Shown here in pieces: positions 33,868-41,442 of a stretch of 64,000 nt of DNA (its first letter is position 1; each line of letters starts with the position of its first letter). Both the position numbers and the translations under genes were made by a program. The notes beneath the pieces were generated by a model. The model had not been told where the DNA came from. It searched no databases and saw only the letters and a program-made list of their open reading frames with translations. The stretch lies in the NCBI RefSeq assembly GCF_008806385.1, contig NZ_VZZK01000025.1:37541-101540 (forward strand). Direction: 5' to 3'. Source of the DNA: Methylobacterium soli. Its GTDB lineage: Bacteria > Pseudomonadota > Alphaproteobacteria > Rhizobiales > Beijerinckiaceae.

Positions 33868-34116
33868 GTGAGGAAACTGTCCTTCGCCTTCGCCGTTCTC
33901 GCAACCCTTGGTGGCGCAAGCCTCGCGACCTCCGCTTCGGCCGCTCCGGGCGCGCCCATGGGCGTCGCCGCCCCCGACGCGATCACCCATGTCTACATGA
34001 CCCCGATGGAGCGCCGGATGATGCACCGTCGCATGGAGCGTCGCATGATGCACCGTCACATGGAGCGCCGCATGATGCGCCACGAGATGCGTCGGGACAT
34101 GCGCCGCGGCATGTAA
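33868..34116 (+). CDS. Small secreted Met/Arg/His-rich protein
   Basis: An 82-aa protein from GTG 33868, chosen because AGGAG lies 8 nt upstream and it gives a signal peptide (LSFAFAVLATLGGASLATSA, ending SAAPG). The mature C-terminal half is almost only Met, Arg, His and Glu, built from three copies of MERRMM(H/R) (MERRMMHRRMERRMMHRHME). Met/His-rich periplasmic peptides can bind copper or silver; that role is inference. It ends just before a strong terminator. Confidence 0.7.
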   Translation: MRKLSFAFAVLATLGGASLATSASAAPGAPMGVAAPDAITHVYMTPMERRMMHRRMERRMMHRHMERRMMRHEMRRDMRRGM

Positions 34117-34140
34117 TCGCCCGGTACGCCGGCAACGGAA

Positions 34141-34172
34141 AAAGGGGTCCCTCACGGGACCCCTTCTTTTTT
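34141..34172. terminator. Bidirectional intrinsic terminator
   Basis: An 8-bp G+C-rich stem (GGGGTCCC 34144-34151 with GGGACCCC 34156-34163, loop TCAC) is flanked by A residues before and TTCTTTTTT after. It can stop transcription both from the Met-rich gene and from the convergent transpeptidase gene. Confidence 0.9.
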
Positions 34173-34195
34173 GGTCTCATCCCCGGGGCCGGCGC

Positions 34196-35668
34196 TCAGT
34201 TCTTCGCTGGCGCCGCCGCGCCCTTCTCCGCTGCCTTGGCGTCGGGCTTGGTCTCGACCTTGGCCTCGACCTTGGCCGACTTCACGACCGAAGCCGGGGC
34301 CTTGCGCGCCGGATGGGCTGCCGCGTGAGCGCTCTTCACGGCCTGGACCGGGGCAGGCTCGGCCGGAAGCGCGGCATCGACCGCCGGGGTCGCGGGGGCG
34401 GGCGCGGGCGCCTTGCCGAACAGGTTGCCGAAGACCTTGCCGTAGGCGGAGGGATCACTGTCCGCATCCGCCACCGTCACGCGGGCCGGGGCGGCGGGCT
34501 TGGCGGGCTCGGCCTGCTTCGCCATCAGGGTCGGGCTTGCGCCCGCCTTGCCGTCCTTGGCCCCGTCCTTCCGGGCGAGCGCGGCAGCCGCGGCCTTGGT
34601 GGGGATCGGCGCCTCGGCGGCCGCCAGCGTCACGGGCCGGCCCTTGGCATCGACCTCGACCTCGCGCGGACCCGCGGCCAGGCTCTCGGGCCGGCTGACG
34701 TCGCCGAGGGCGTGACGTGCGTAATCCTTGGGCGCGTAGGCCGGGTCCTGCTCGGATTGTGAGCCGAGGCTCGCGAGGGCGCTCGTCGGCTGCTTGCGGA
34801 AGACCGGGTTCTGGTCGCCGTCGTCATAGACCACGCGCGTCGCCGCCGTACCCTTGGCGATGAGCGCGGCGATCTCCTGGTTGTCCCGGTCGCGCTTCTC
34901 GGCGACCAGCGTCTCGACCTTCGGGTTGCACGAGCCCGCCGCCGCGTCGGCCCCGCCGAAGACGTAGCGGTTGCCGCACAGGCCGACCTTCGGCTCCTCG
35001 TGCAGGGCCTCGAAATAATCCGAGCCTTCCTTGAGGTTCTTCCAGAACGGGGCGTTCGGGTCGTTGCGGAATTTCGTGACGTTCTGCGCCGTCATCCGGA
35101 ACGGGTAGGACTGGAACTGGAAGGCGCGCTGACCGCCCGCGAAGGCCTCCCGGGCGATCGCGTAGATCTCGGCGATCGACTCGTCCGTCATGGCAAAGCA
35201 CCCGGCCGACGAGCAGGTGCCGTGGACCATGATGTAGTTGCCGGTGCGGCCGTTCGCCCGGTCGAAGGCATTCGGGTAGCCGGTGTCGAAGGACAGGTAA
35301 TAGGCCGAGTTCGGGTTCATCTGGCCCGGCGCGATCGAGTAGAAGCCCTCCGGCGCCTGGCGGTCGCCCTGCTTGGTCTTGGGGCCGAGCTGGCCCGACC
35401 AGCGGCAGATCGGGAAGGTCTTCAGGAGCGCGTACTGGCCGGACGAGCCGCGCTTCCACACCTCCATCTCCGCTTCCTTCTTGTAGGCGCGGATCAGGAT
35501 GGGATCGCCCTGCGCCATCCCCTTCGTCTGCATCAGCGAGAGGGTCTTGGGCGGAATCGGCGTGAGATGGCGGGTGGACCCGCCGCCGCCGAACGTGCCG
35601 TCCTGGCAGGCGCCGAGCGTGAGCGCGAACGCGATGAGACTCGCAGCCGCGAGCGGACGCAAAGCCAT
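34196..35668 (-). CDS. YafK-type L,D-transpeptidase lipoprotein
   Basis: A 490-aa lipoprotein: signal with lipobox LGAC (Cys21), then the YkuD/YafK domain with the active site MVHGTCSSAGCFAM (His149, Cys157). Family members form or edit 3-3 peptidoglycan cross-links or attach proteins to the wall; YafK itself cuts the Lpp link. Beyond about residue 270 is a long Ala/Lys/Pro-rich tail (KSAKVEAKVETKPDAKAAEK), probably disordered and envelope-spanning. ATG 35668 is chosen for the lipoprotein start; a TTG eight codons upstream is possible. Confidence 0.9.
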   Translation of the reverse strand: MALRPLAAASLIAFALTLGACQDGTFGGGGSTRHLTPIPPKTLSLMQTKGMAQGDPILIRAYKKEAEMEVWKRGSSGQYALLKTFPICRWSGQLGPKTKQGDRQAPEGFYSIAPGQMNPNSAYYLSFDTGYPNAFDRANGRTGNYIMVHGTCSSAGCFAMTDESIAEIYAIAREAFAGGQRAFQFQSYPFRMTAQNVTKFRNDPNAPFWKNLKEGSDYFEALHEEPKVGLCGNRYVFGGADAAAGSCNPKVETLVAEKRDRDNQEIAALIAKGTAATRVVYDDGDQNPVFRKQPTSALASLGSQSEQDPAYAPKDYARHALGDVSRPESLAAGPREVEVDAKGRPVTLAAAEAPIPTKAAAAALARKDGAKDGKAGASPTLMAKQAEPAKPAAPARVTVADADSDPSAYGKVFGNLFGKAPAPAPATPAVDAALPAEPAPVQAVKSAHAAAHPARKAPASVVKSAKVEAKVETKPDAKAAEKGAAAPAKN

Positions 35669-35811
35669 GGGGAACCCCGTCCTCGAAACCAACCGTCCGC
35701 GGGGGATTCACCCGTCGAACGTCACTCCCCAACCCATTAGCCCCGTTAAACTTACCCAGGCCTTACCGCAATGATCCGGAAGACACGCCGGCGCCTTCCT
35801 GTGAAGACCGG

Positions 35812-36516
35812 TCATGACGCGTCGGCACGTGCGGTTTCACGCTCGACGAGGGCCGCGAGGGCATGGTCGTCGGCCGGATCGGCGAAGCGCAGCCCGATGG
35901 AGGGCGAGACGGTCTCCAAGGTCAGCCAGCGCAGGTTCGGGCCCGCCTCGCGCAGGGTCGCGCCCGGCTGCGGCGCCCCGGCCGCGACCTGAATCAGGGT
36001 TAAGCGGTTCTTCCCGCCGGCCCGCGCCAAAACGTCGCAGATACCCGCCGGGACGCCGTCCTCGATGGGGAGCGCCGTCATCAACCAGAAATGGTTGCGG
36101 GCCGCGGGGTTGCCCAAGGCCGCCCGGAACCGGCGCACGCCCTCCGTCAGGAATGCGTAATCGGCCTCGCTGGAGGCCGGATCGTGATGGTTGAAGACGC
36201 AAGGGTGGTGGTAGCGCGCCCGGTAGAGATTGTGCCGGCAACGGCCGATATCGGGCTCCGGCCGCTCGGCCAGCGGGATCGTCTCGAGCTCGGACCGGTC
36301 GGTGAGCGCCGCGAAATCGTCCGCCAGACAGTCGCGGACCATGCCGGGCGTCGAGAAAATCCAGTCGAAGGGCCCCGACCAGGTGCGCAGGCCGAGATCC
36401 TTGAGCACCTGCGCCATGTGGCAATGGGTGCCGAGCGAGATGTGGTTGGCGAGCCCCGGCTCGCGCTGCGTCCGGCCGCCGAGGCGGCGCAACGAGCGCA
36501 GGAGGCCGGCGGCCAA
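35812..36516 (-). CDS. DUF1796 family putative cysteine peptidase
   Basis: The core ANHISLGTHCHMAQVLKDLG, then LRTWSGPFDWIFSTPGMVRD and DDFAALTD is the DUF1796 signature, a papain-like family of unknown substrate; the Cys in GTHC is the presumed nucleophile. The C-terminal half continues to RETARADAS, about 234 aa in all. The start is uncertain: no ATG or GTG lies before the conserved region, and a TTG at 36516 without ribosome site is given. The frame stays open into the accA 3' end, and the intervening DNA is a 15-bp tandem duplication (36519-36548). Possibly translated by coupling to accA. Confidence 0.7.
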   Translation of the reverse strand: MAAGLLRSLRRLGGRTQREPGLANHISLGTHCHMAQVLKDLGLRTWSGPFDWIFSTPGMVRDCLADDFAALTDRSELETIPLAERPEPDIGRCRHNLYRARYHHPCVFNHHDPASSEADYAFLTEGVRRFRAALGNPAARNHFWLMTALPIEDGVPAGICDVLARAGGKNRLTLIQVAAGAPQPGATLREAGPNLRWLTLETVSPSIGLRFADPADDHALAALVERETARADAS

Positions 36517-36596
36517 GGGGACGGAAGCGAAGGGAACGGACGCGAAGGGAGCAAGGGAGATGGGGCGGGTCCCGGACGGACCGTCCCCGCTCCGGT

Positions 36597-37550
36597 TCAC
36601 AGCTTGCGCCCGATCTCGAGGAACTTGGCGGCCCGCCGGTCGCGGATCTCGGCGGCCCCCATCCCGTCGAACTCCGCGAGCGCCGCCGCGAGTGCACCGC
36701 CCGCCGCCGCGATCGCGCCATCCCGGTCGCGATGCGCGCCGCCGGTGGCCTCCGGCACGATTGTGTCGATGATGCCCAGGCGCAGTAGGTCCTGCGCGGT
36801 GATCTTCATGGCGGTGGCCGCGTCGTGGGCCCGGCCCTGGTCGCGCCACAGGATCGAGGCGGCGCCCTCGGGGGAGATCACCCCGTAGATCGCGTGTTCC
36901 AGCATCAGGACGCGGTTGGCGGTCGCGAGCGCGATGGCGCCGCCCGACCCGCCCTCGCCGATCACGAGGGCGACGTTCGGCACGCCGAGCGCCAGGCAGG
37001 CCTCGGTGGAGCGGGCGATGGCCTCGGCCTGGCCGCGCTCCTCGGCCTCGATGCCCGGGAAGGCGCCGGCCGTGTCGACGAAGGCCAGCACCGGCAGGCC
37101 GAAACGGTCGGCGAGCTCCATCAGGCGCGCGGCCTTGCGGTAGCCCTCCGGCTTGGCCATGCCGAAATTATGCCGGAGCCGCGTCTCGGTGGTGGAGCCC
37201 TTCTCCTGGCCCAGCACGCAGACCGGCCGGCCCTGGAAGCGCCCGAAGCCGCCCACGATCGCCTCGTCCTCGCCGAAGCTGCGGTCGCCGGCGAGCGGGG
37301 TGAACTCGGCGATCAGCCCGGCGCAGTAATCGACGAAATGCGGCCGCTGCGGGTGGCGGGCGACCTGCGTCTTCTGCCAGGGGGTGAGGTTGGCGTAGAT
37401 CTCCGCGAGCGCCTGGGCCGCCTTGACCTCGAGGCGCCCGACCTCCTCGCTGATCGAGACGGCGCCGTCGCGCGCGCCCATGGCGCGCAGCTCCTCGAGC
37501 TTCGCCTCCAGCTCCGCGACGGGCTTTTCGAAGTCCAGATAGGAGCGCAT
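36597..37550 (-). CDS. accA: Acetyl-CoA carboxylase carboxyltransferase subunit alpha
   Basis: The 317-aa product is standard AccA: RSYLDFEKPVAELEAKLEEL, then GDRSFGEDEAIVGGFGRFQG, GYRKAARLMELADRFGLPVL, FVDTAGAFPGIEAEERGQAE, and VIGEGGSGGAIAL with the oxyanion Gly pair. With AccD it moves the carboxyl group from biotin to acetyl-CoA, the first step of fatty acid synthesis. ATG 37550 gives the family start. It ends 80 bp before the DUF1796 coding region on the same strand. Confidence 0.95.
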   Translation of the reverse strand: MRSYLDFEKPVAELEAKLEELRAMGARDGAVSISEEVGRLEVKAAQALAEIYANLTPWQKTQVARHPQRPHFVDYCAGLIAEFTPLAGDRSFGEDEAIVGGFGRFQGRPVCVLGQEKGSTTETRLRHNFGMAKPEGYRKAARLMELADRFGLPVLAFVDTAGAFPGIEAEERGQAEAIARSTEACLALGVPNVALVIGEGGSGGAIALATANRVLMLEHAIYGVISPEGAASILWRDQGRAHDAATAMKITAQDLLRLGIIDTIVPEATGGAHRDRDGAIAAAGGALAAALAEFDGMGAAEIRDRRAAKFLEIGRKL

Positions 37551-37874
37551 CACACCGTCGTCGGAGATCGAATCGGGAAAGAGGGTCCGGCCCACCGCGC
37601 GTGTCCGAGCCGAGAAGAGGCCGTCCGGGGGCCGTCTCGCAGGCGCATATGGCAACGATACGGCGCCGCCGCGAGAAGCCCAGCCTTCGAGCGCCGCGGA
37701 AACTGGCGAAGCGGGGCCGGCCTGTCAACGGCGCCGGGGCGTCCCGACCGGGGCGGCGACAGCTTCGCGCGAGCGTCACGCCCCGGGCGGGTGACCGGGC
37801 CGCCCGCCTGCCGCTACAACACGGGACCGCCGCCGCGGCCGCCTCGCGGCAGGGCCGCCAAGCTTGAGGACACC

Positions 37875-38660
37875 ATGAGTCTCACATCCAAGGCCGCCGT
37901 GGTCACCGGCTCCACGAGCGGCATCGGGCTCGCCATCGCCAAGGCGCTCGCGCGCGAGGGCGCCGACGTCATGCTCAACGGCTTCGGCGAGGCCGACGCG
38001 ATCGAGGCGACCCGCGCCGGCATCGAGGCCGAGTTCGGGGTGCGGGCCCTCTATTCCGGCGCCGACATGACGAAGCCCGCGGAGATCGCCGGGATGATCG
38101 CTGAGGCCGAGGGTGCGTTCGGGCGCGTCGACATCCTCGTCAACAATGCCGGCATCCAGTTCGTCTCCCCGGTCGAGGAATTCCCGCCGGAGCGGTGGGA
38201 TGCCATCATCGCCATCAACCTGTCCTCGGCCTTCCACACCGTGCGGGCGGCGGTGCCGGGCATGAAGGCGCGGGGCTTCGGGCGGATCATCAACGTGGCC
38301 TCGGCCCATTCCCTCGTGGCCTCGCCCTTCAAGTCGGCCTATGTCGCGGCCAAGCACGGCATCGCGGGCTTCACGAAGTCGGTGGCCCTCGAGCTCGCCA
38401 CCCACGGCATCACGGCGAACTGCATCTCGCCGGGCTATGTCTGGACGCCGCTCGTCGAGAGCCAGATCCCCGACACCATGAAGGCGCGCGGGCTGACCAA
38501 GGAGCAGGTGATCGAGGACGTGCTCCTCAAGGCGCAGCCGACGAAAGAATTCGTCACGGTCGACCAGGTGGCGGCGATCGCGGTCTTCCTGTGCTCGTCC
38601 GCCGCGACCCAGATGACGGGCGCCAACCTCTCGGTCGATGGCGGCTGGACCGCGCAGTAG
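37875..38660 (+). CDS. bdhA: 3-hydroxybutyrate dehydrogenase (SDR)
   Basis: A 261-aa short-chain dehydrogenase. The NAD site is TGSTSGIG (11-18) and the catalytic pair is Tyr156/Lys160 in SAYVAAKHG. GFTKSVALELATHGITANCI, then SPGYVWTPLVESQIPDTMKA and KEQVIEDVLLKAQPTKEFVT are characteristic of D-3-hydroxybutyrate dehydrogenase, which feeds polyhydroxybutyrate breakdown products to acetoacetate. The start ATG has GAGG 5 nt upstream. A perfect hairpin follows the stop. Confidence 0.92.
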   Translation: MSLTSKAAVVTGSTSGIGLAIAKALAREGADVMLNGFGEADAIEATRAGIEAEFGVRALYSGADMTKPAEIAGMIAEAEGAFGRVDILVNNAGIQFVSPVEEFPPERWDAIIAINLSSAFHTVRAAVPGMKARGFGRIINVASAHSLVASPFKSAYVAAKHGIAGFTKSVALELATHGITANCISPGYVWTPLVESQIPDTMKARGLTKEQVIEDVLLKAQPTKEFVTVDQVAAIAVFLCSSAATQMTGANLSVDGGWTAQ

Positions 38661-38663
38661 CGG

Positions 38664-38700
38664 GGCCCGCCCTCCGGCCGTCGCGGCCGGAGGGCGGGCC
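38664..38700. terminator. Perfect 16-bp hairpin between convergent genes
   Basis: GGCCCGCCCTCCGGCC (38664-38679) pairs with 38685-38700 over a 5-nt loop, 3 bp after the bdhA stop and 6 bp before the stop of the convergent CsbD-like gene. No U-tract follows on either strand. Confidence 0.7.
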
Positions 38701-38706
38701 GGAGCC

Positions 38707-39051
38707 TCAGCGGCGCCCGTGCAGCAGCAGGGCGAGGCCGTAGCCGACCGCGCCGGCGATCAGCAGCGCGATGAGGGGATTCTCCTCGACGCGGGAGCCG
38801 ACGACGCGGCTGCCGTCGCGCAGGTAGGCGCTGCCCCGGTCATAGGCGTCGCCGGCATAGTCGGCGGCGTCGTCGGCGACGTCGCGCAGGGTGTCCTTGG
38901 CCTGGCCGTAGGCGTCCTGGGCCTTGCCCTGCGCCTCGCGGAAGCGCCCCTCGACGGAATCGCGCGACGATCCGACGAAGTCGCCCGCGGTGCCCTGAAC
39001 CTTGCCGCCGAGTTCCTTGGCGGTGCCGGCGATGCGATCCGTATCAACCAT
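38707..39051 (-). CDS. CsbD-like stress protein with C-terminal membrane segment
   Basis: A 114-aa protein. Residues about 1-60 follow the CsbD pattern (TDRIAGTAKELGGKVQGTAG, REAQGKAQDAYGQAKDTLRD), with amphipathic helices. The C-terminus has one membrane segment (NPLIALLIAGAVGYGLALLL) ending in HGRR. This arrangement also resembles ElaB/YqjD/DUF883 proteins. CsbD proteins are general-stress products; the function is unknown. ATG 39051 has GAGG-type ribosome site upstream (GGAGACCAACC). Confidence 0.82.
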   Translation of the reverse strand: MVDTDRIAGTAKELGGKVQGTAGDFVGSSRDSVEGRFREAQGKAQDAYGQAKDTLRDVADDAADYAGDAYDRGSAYLRDGSRVVGSRVEENPLIALLIAGAVGYGLALLLHGRR

Positions 39052-39260
39052 GGTTGGTCTCCTCTCTCGGTCTCCGTGCGGCTGCGCGGGGGGCGCGGCC
39101 GCCGGTATCCGTCGGTCACCAAACGCCCGAGGAGGCATTTGTGCACCGCCACGCCGCGGTTTTTCCCGAGAAGCCCCGCGTGAGTACGGGCACGTCCCCT
39201 CCCACGCCAAGGCAGGGTAAACCCCCGCATGGATCGCCGCGACTCTCCGGCCGGATTCGC

Positions 39261-39884
39261 TCAGCGGCCGGTGCGGCCCCGCCGCGCCAGCATCGCGGCG
39301 ATCTCGGCGAGCGCCCACAGGACCCGCTGCGGATCGATCCGGAGGCGCTGATGCTGCGGCCGCCGCGTCCGCCCTCGGGGCGGGATGTGCAGGAACAGCA
39401 CCGGGCAATCCTCCGCGAGCGCCCGGTAATAGCTCGCGTTGCAGAGATATCGCCCGGCATCCCGCGAGGCGGTGGCCGGCACGCCGTGCCGGCGCAGGAT
39501 GACGCCCGCCGCCGCCGCCGCCGGGCTGCGCCGTTCCGCCGGGCCGTCGGCCGCGAGGGTCAGGCGCGCGGGCCGGGTGCCGGAGGCGTCCGGGAACAGG
39601 CGGCTCGCCCGGTTGCGGCCCCGCATCTCCACCCGCAGCCGCTTGGCGCCGCCGGCGACGCCGAACATCAGCACGGCCGACGGGCCCTCCGCGAGGGCGG
39701 GCGCGAAGGTCTCCGGAATGGCGTCGTAGCGGGTGCGCAGCACCAGCACGCGCGGCCGCTGCCCGAGCGCGAGGCGCAGCCGCGGCAGGCTGCCGAGGCG
39801 GCGGGCGAGCGCCGCGCTCGGGTTCTCGGGCATCCGCGGGAAAGGGCCGAACCCGGTGATCAGGAGGGGGCCGGCTCTCCTCAC
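39261..39884 (-). CDS. Pyroglutamyl-peptidase I-like protein (peptidase C15)
   Basis: A 207-aa protein with LLITGFGPFPRMPENPSAAL at the N-terminus (the Glu-containing motif), AGRYLCNASYY with the candidate catalytic Cys, and CPVLFLHIPP with the His, as in C15 peptidases, which remove N-terminal pyroglutamate. The glycine-rich middle differs from classic Pcp. GTG 39884 overlaps the meaB stop (GTGA), so the two are translationally coupled. The pairing with meaB has no obvious metabolic logic. Confidence 0.82.
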   Translation of the reverse strand: MRRAGPLLITGFGPFPRMPENPSAALARRLGSLPRLRLALGQRPRVLVLRTRYDAIPETFAPALAEGPSAVLMFGVAGGAKRLRVEMRGRNRASRLFPDASGTRPARLTLAADGPAERRSPAAAAAGVILRRHGVPATASRDAGRYLCNASYYRALAEDCPVLFLHIPPRGRTRRPQHQRLRIDPQRVLWALAEIAAMLARRGRTGR

Positions 39885-40873
39885 AGGCCGATCAGGGTCG
39901 CGATGGCCTCCGCGCCCGCGGCCGGGGAATGCGCGCCGCCCGCCACCGCCGCCTCCGCCTCGGCGGTCGCCCGGCGCACCTCGGCGGAGCCGACGAGGCG
40001 CTGGTGCAGGCGCTCGTGCACGAGGGCCCACATCCACTTCACATCCTGCTCGCGGCGGCGCTTGGCGATCTCGCCCGTGGCCGTCAGCTTCTCGCGGTGA
40101 TCGACGACCTTCTGCCACATCGCGTCGAGGCGCGTGTTGTTGAGGCCAGAGATCGTCACCACGGGCGGCGTCCAGGTGGCCGAGGGCGGCGTCAGGATGT
40201 GCAGGGCCGCGCGGTATTCCGAGGCCGCCGCGTTGGCGCGGCGCTCGCCCTCGCCCGCGTCGGCCTTGTTGACCGCGATCATGTCGGCGAGTTCGAGGAT
40301 GCCCTTCTTGATGCCCTGCAGCTCGTCGCCGGCGCCCGGCAGCATCAGGACGAGGAAGAAGTCCGTGAGGTCGGCCACCGCCGTCTCGGACTGGCCGACG
40401 CCGACCGTCTCGACGAGGATCACGTCGAACCCCGCCGCCTCGCAGAGCAGCATGGTCTCGCGGGTCTTGGCCGCGACGCCCCCGAGGGTGCCGGAGGAGG
40501 GGGAGGGGCGGATGAAGGCGTTCGGGTCCACGGCGAGGCGCGCCATGCGGGTCTTGTCGCCGAGGATCGAGCCGCCGGTCCGCGACGAGGAGGGATCGAC
40601 GGCGAGCACCGCGACCTTGTGGCCGGCCGCTGTGAGGTTCGCCCCGAGCGCGTCGATCGTGGTGGATTTCCCCACCCCGGGGACGCCCGTGATGCCGACC
40701 CGGATCGCCCGGCCGGTCTGGGGAAGCACCGCGTCGATCAGGTCGCGGGCCGCCGCCCGGTGATCCGCGCGCTTCGATTCGGCCAGCGTGATCGCGCGCG
40801 CGAGGGCGGCGCGGTTGCCGGCCAGCAGGCGTTCGCGGAGCGTGTCGAGGTCGAGGGCGGGAGGAGGGGCCAT
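39881..40873 (-). CDS. meaB: MeaB, GTPase chaperone of methylmalonyl-CoA mutase
   Basis: A 330-aa G3E GTPase: Walker A at 63-70 (GVPGVGKS), VLAVDPSSSRTGGSILGDKT, RPSPSSGTLGGVAAKT, VETVGVGQSE, and base-recognition motif AVNKAD. It loads and protects the adenosylcobalamin mutase that converts methylmalonyl-CoA to succinyl-CoA. In methylotrophs this belongs to the ethylmalonyl-CoA pathway and propionyl-CoA assimilation. The mutase genes are not here. Upstream (40955-41127) is a hairpin-rich leader candidate. Confidence 0.95.
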   Translation of the reverse strand: MAPPPALDLDTLRERLLAGNRAALARAITLAESKRADHRAAARDLIDAVLPQTGRAIRVGITGVPGVGKSTTIDALGANLTAAGHKVAVLAVDPSSSRTGGSILGDKTRMARLAVDPNAFIRPSPSSGTLGGVAAKTRETMLLCEAAGFDVILVETVGVGQSETAVADLTDFFLVLMLPGAGDELQGIKKGILELADMIAVNKADAGEGERRANAAASEYRAALHILTPPSATWTPPVVTISGLNNTRLDAMWQKVVDHREKLTATGEIAKRRREQDVKWMWALVHERLHQRLVGSAEVRRATAEAEAAVAGGAHSPAAGAEAIATLIGL

Positions 40874-40954
40874 GCGCCCTTCATGGCGGGAGCGCGGCCG
40901 TTCGTCGAGGGGCGGCGCGAAATTGAAACAGGCCGGGTTTCGGGCTATGTTTCA

Positions 40955-41019
40955 GCCATCGCCTGAGCCGATGGCGGACGCCGCAAGAGTTGCAGTCTCG
41001 CGGCGTCCTGTTCAGGCGA
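40955..41019 (-). ncRNA. Candidate structured leader RNA upstream of meaB
   Basis: A perfect 9-bp stem (41008-41000 with 40984-40976) is followed by a 7-bp stem (40975-40969 with 40961-40955, 7-nt loop). In addition TCGCCTGA (41019-41012, minus strand) is exactly complementary to 40966-40959, which forms the loop and 3' side of the second hairpin. The two pairings are mutually exclusive, as in an attenuator or riboswitch. The direction is assumed from meaB, 82 bp downstream; the plus strand could fold similarly. I match it to no known RNA family. Confidence 0.45.
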
Positions 41020-41034
41020 CGGATGACGTGATCC

Positions 41035-41127
41035 CTAGATCAGCGCCAGCGTGATGGTCAGCGACCACGCGCTGGCGTTTCTCGTCACCGTGATGGTGAT
41101 GATCGGGAATCCGATCACATCGTTCAC
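41035..41127 (-). CDS. Possible 30-aa Thr/Ile-rich leader peptide
   Basis: GTG 41127 has GGAG 5 nt upstream and opens a 30-codon frame, (M)NDVIGFPIITITVTRNAS then AWSLTITLALI. It has 6 Ile, 5 Thr, 3 Leu and 2 internal Val. It ends 16 bp before the structured stretch in front of meaB. Thr/Ile-rich short peptides serve as attenuator leaders in thr/ilv operons. Ile, Val and Thr are broken down to propionyl-CoA, the input of the MeaB-dependent step, so a link is conceivable. The region is full of inverted repeats, so the frame may be accidental. Confidence 0.35.
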   Translation of the reverse strand: MNDVIGFPIITITVTRNASAWSLTITLALI

Positions 41128-41442
41128 CCCCTCTCCGATCTGCCCACTCGAACGGCGGCGCCGGGCTAGCTCGCCGCAAGCCCGTCTGCCCACGGGCCGT
41201 CGCGATCGGAAAGGAGCCGCCTGAATCCCGGGACTATCCGATCCGCCCGGGCCCGCGGCAAGCAACCCAGGGGTGAGCCGCCAACCCTGTGCCGCCCGCG
41301 CAACAGCCCGGGGCCTGCCCGCAATTCACATGCGGCCCCGTCAGGCCCGTGCCCTGTCATGGCCAAGATTGTGAGCCAGGGGCTAGGGAAGACCGGACCG
41401 GGCGCATCGGCGTCCGGCCATCCGCGCGGGGCCATCAGCATC
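41128..41442. other. Intergenic region before the alpha/beta hydrolase gene
   Basis: No coding frame or strong promoter is evident. The neighbouring part (41044-41116) contains three further inverted repeats: CGCCAGCG/CGCTGGCG (41044-41077), TCACC/GGTGA (41085-41099) and GATCGG/CCGATC (41101-41116). Confidence 0.5.

Noticed and set aside
40955..41019. Known riboswitch or SRP RNA
   Set aside because: I compared it by eye with SAM-II, SAH, speF, ybhL, cobalamin and SRP RNA landmarks and found none, so it is reported only as a structured candidate.
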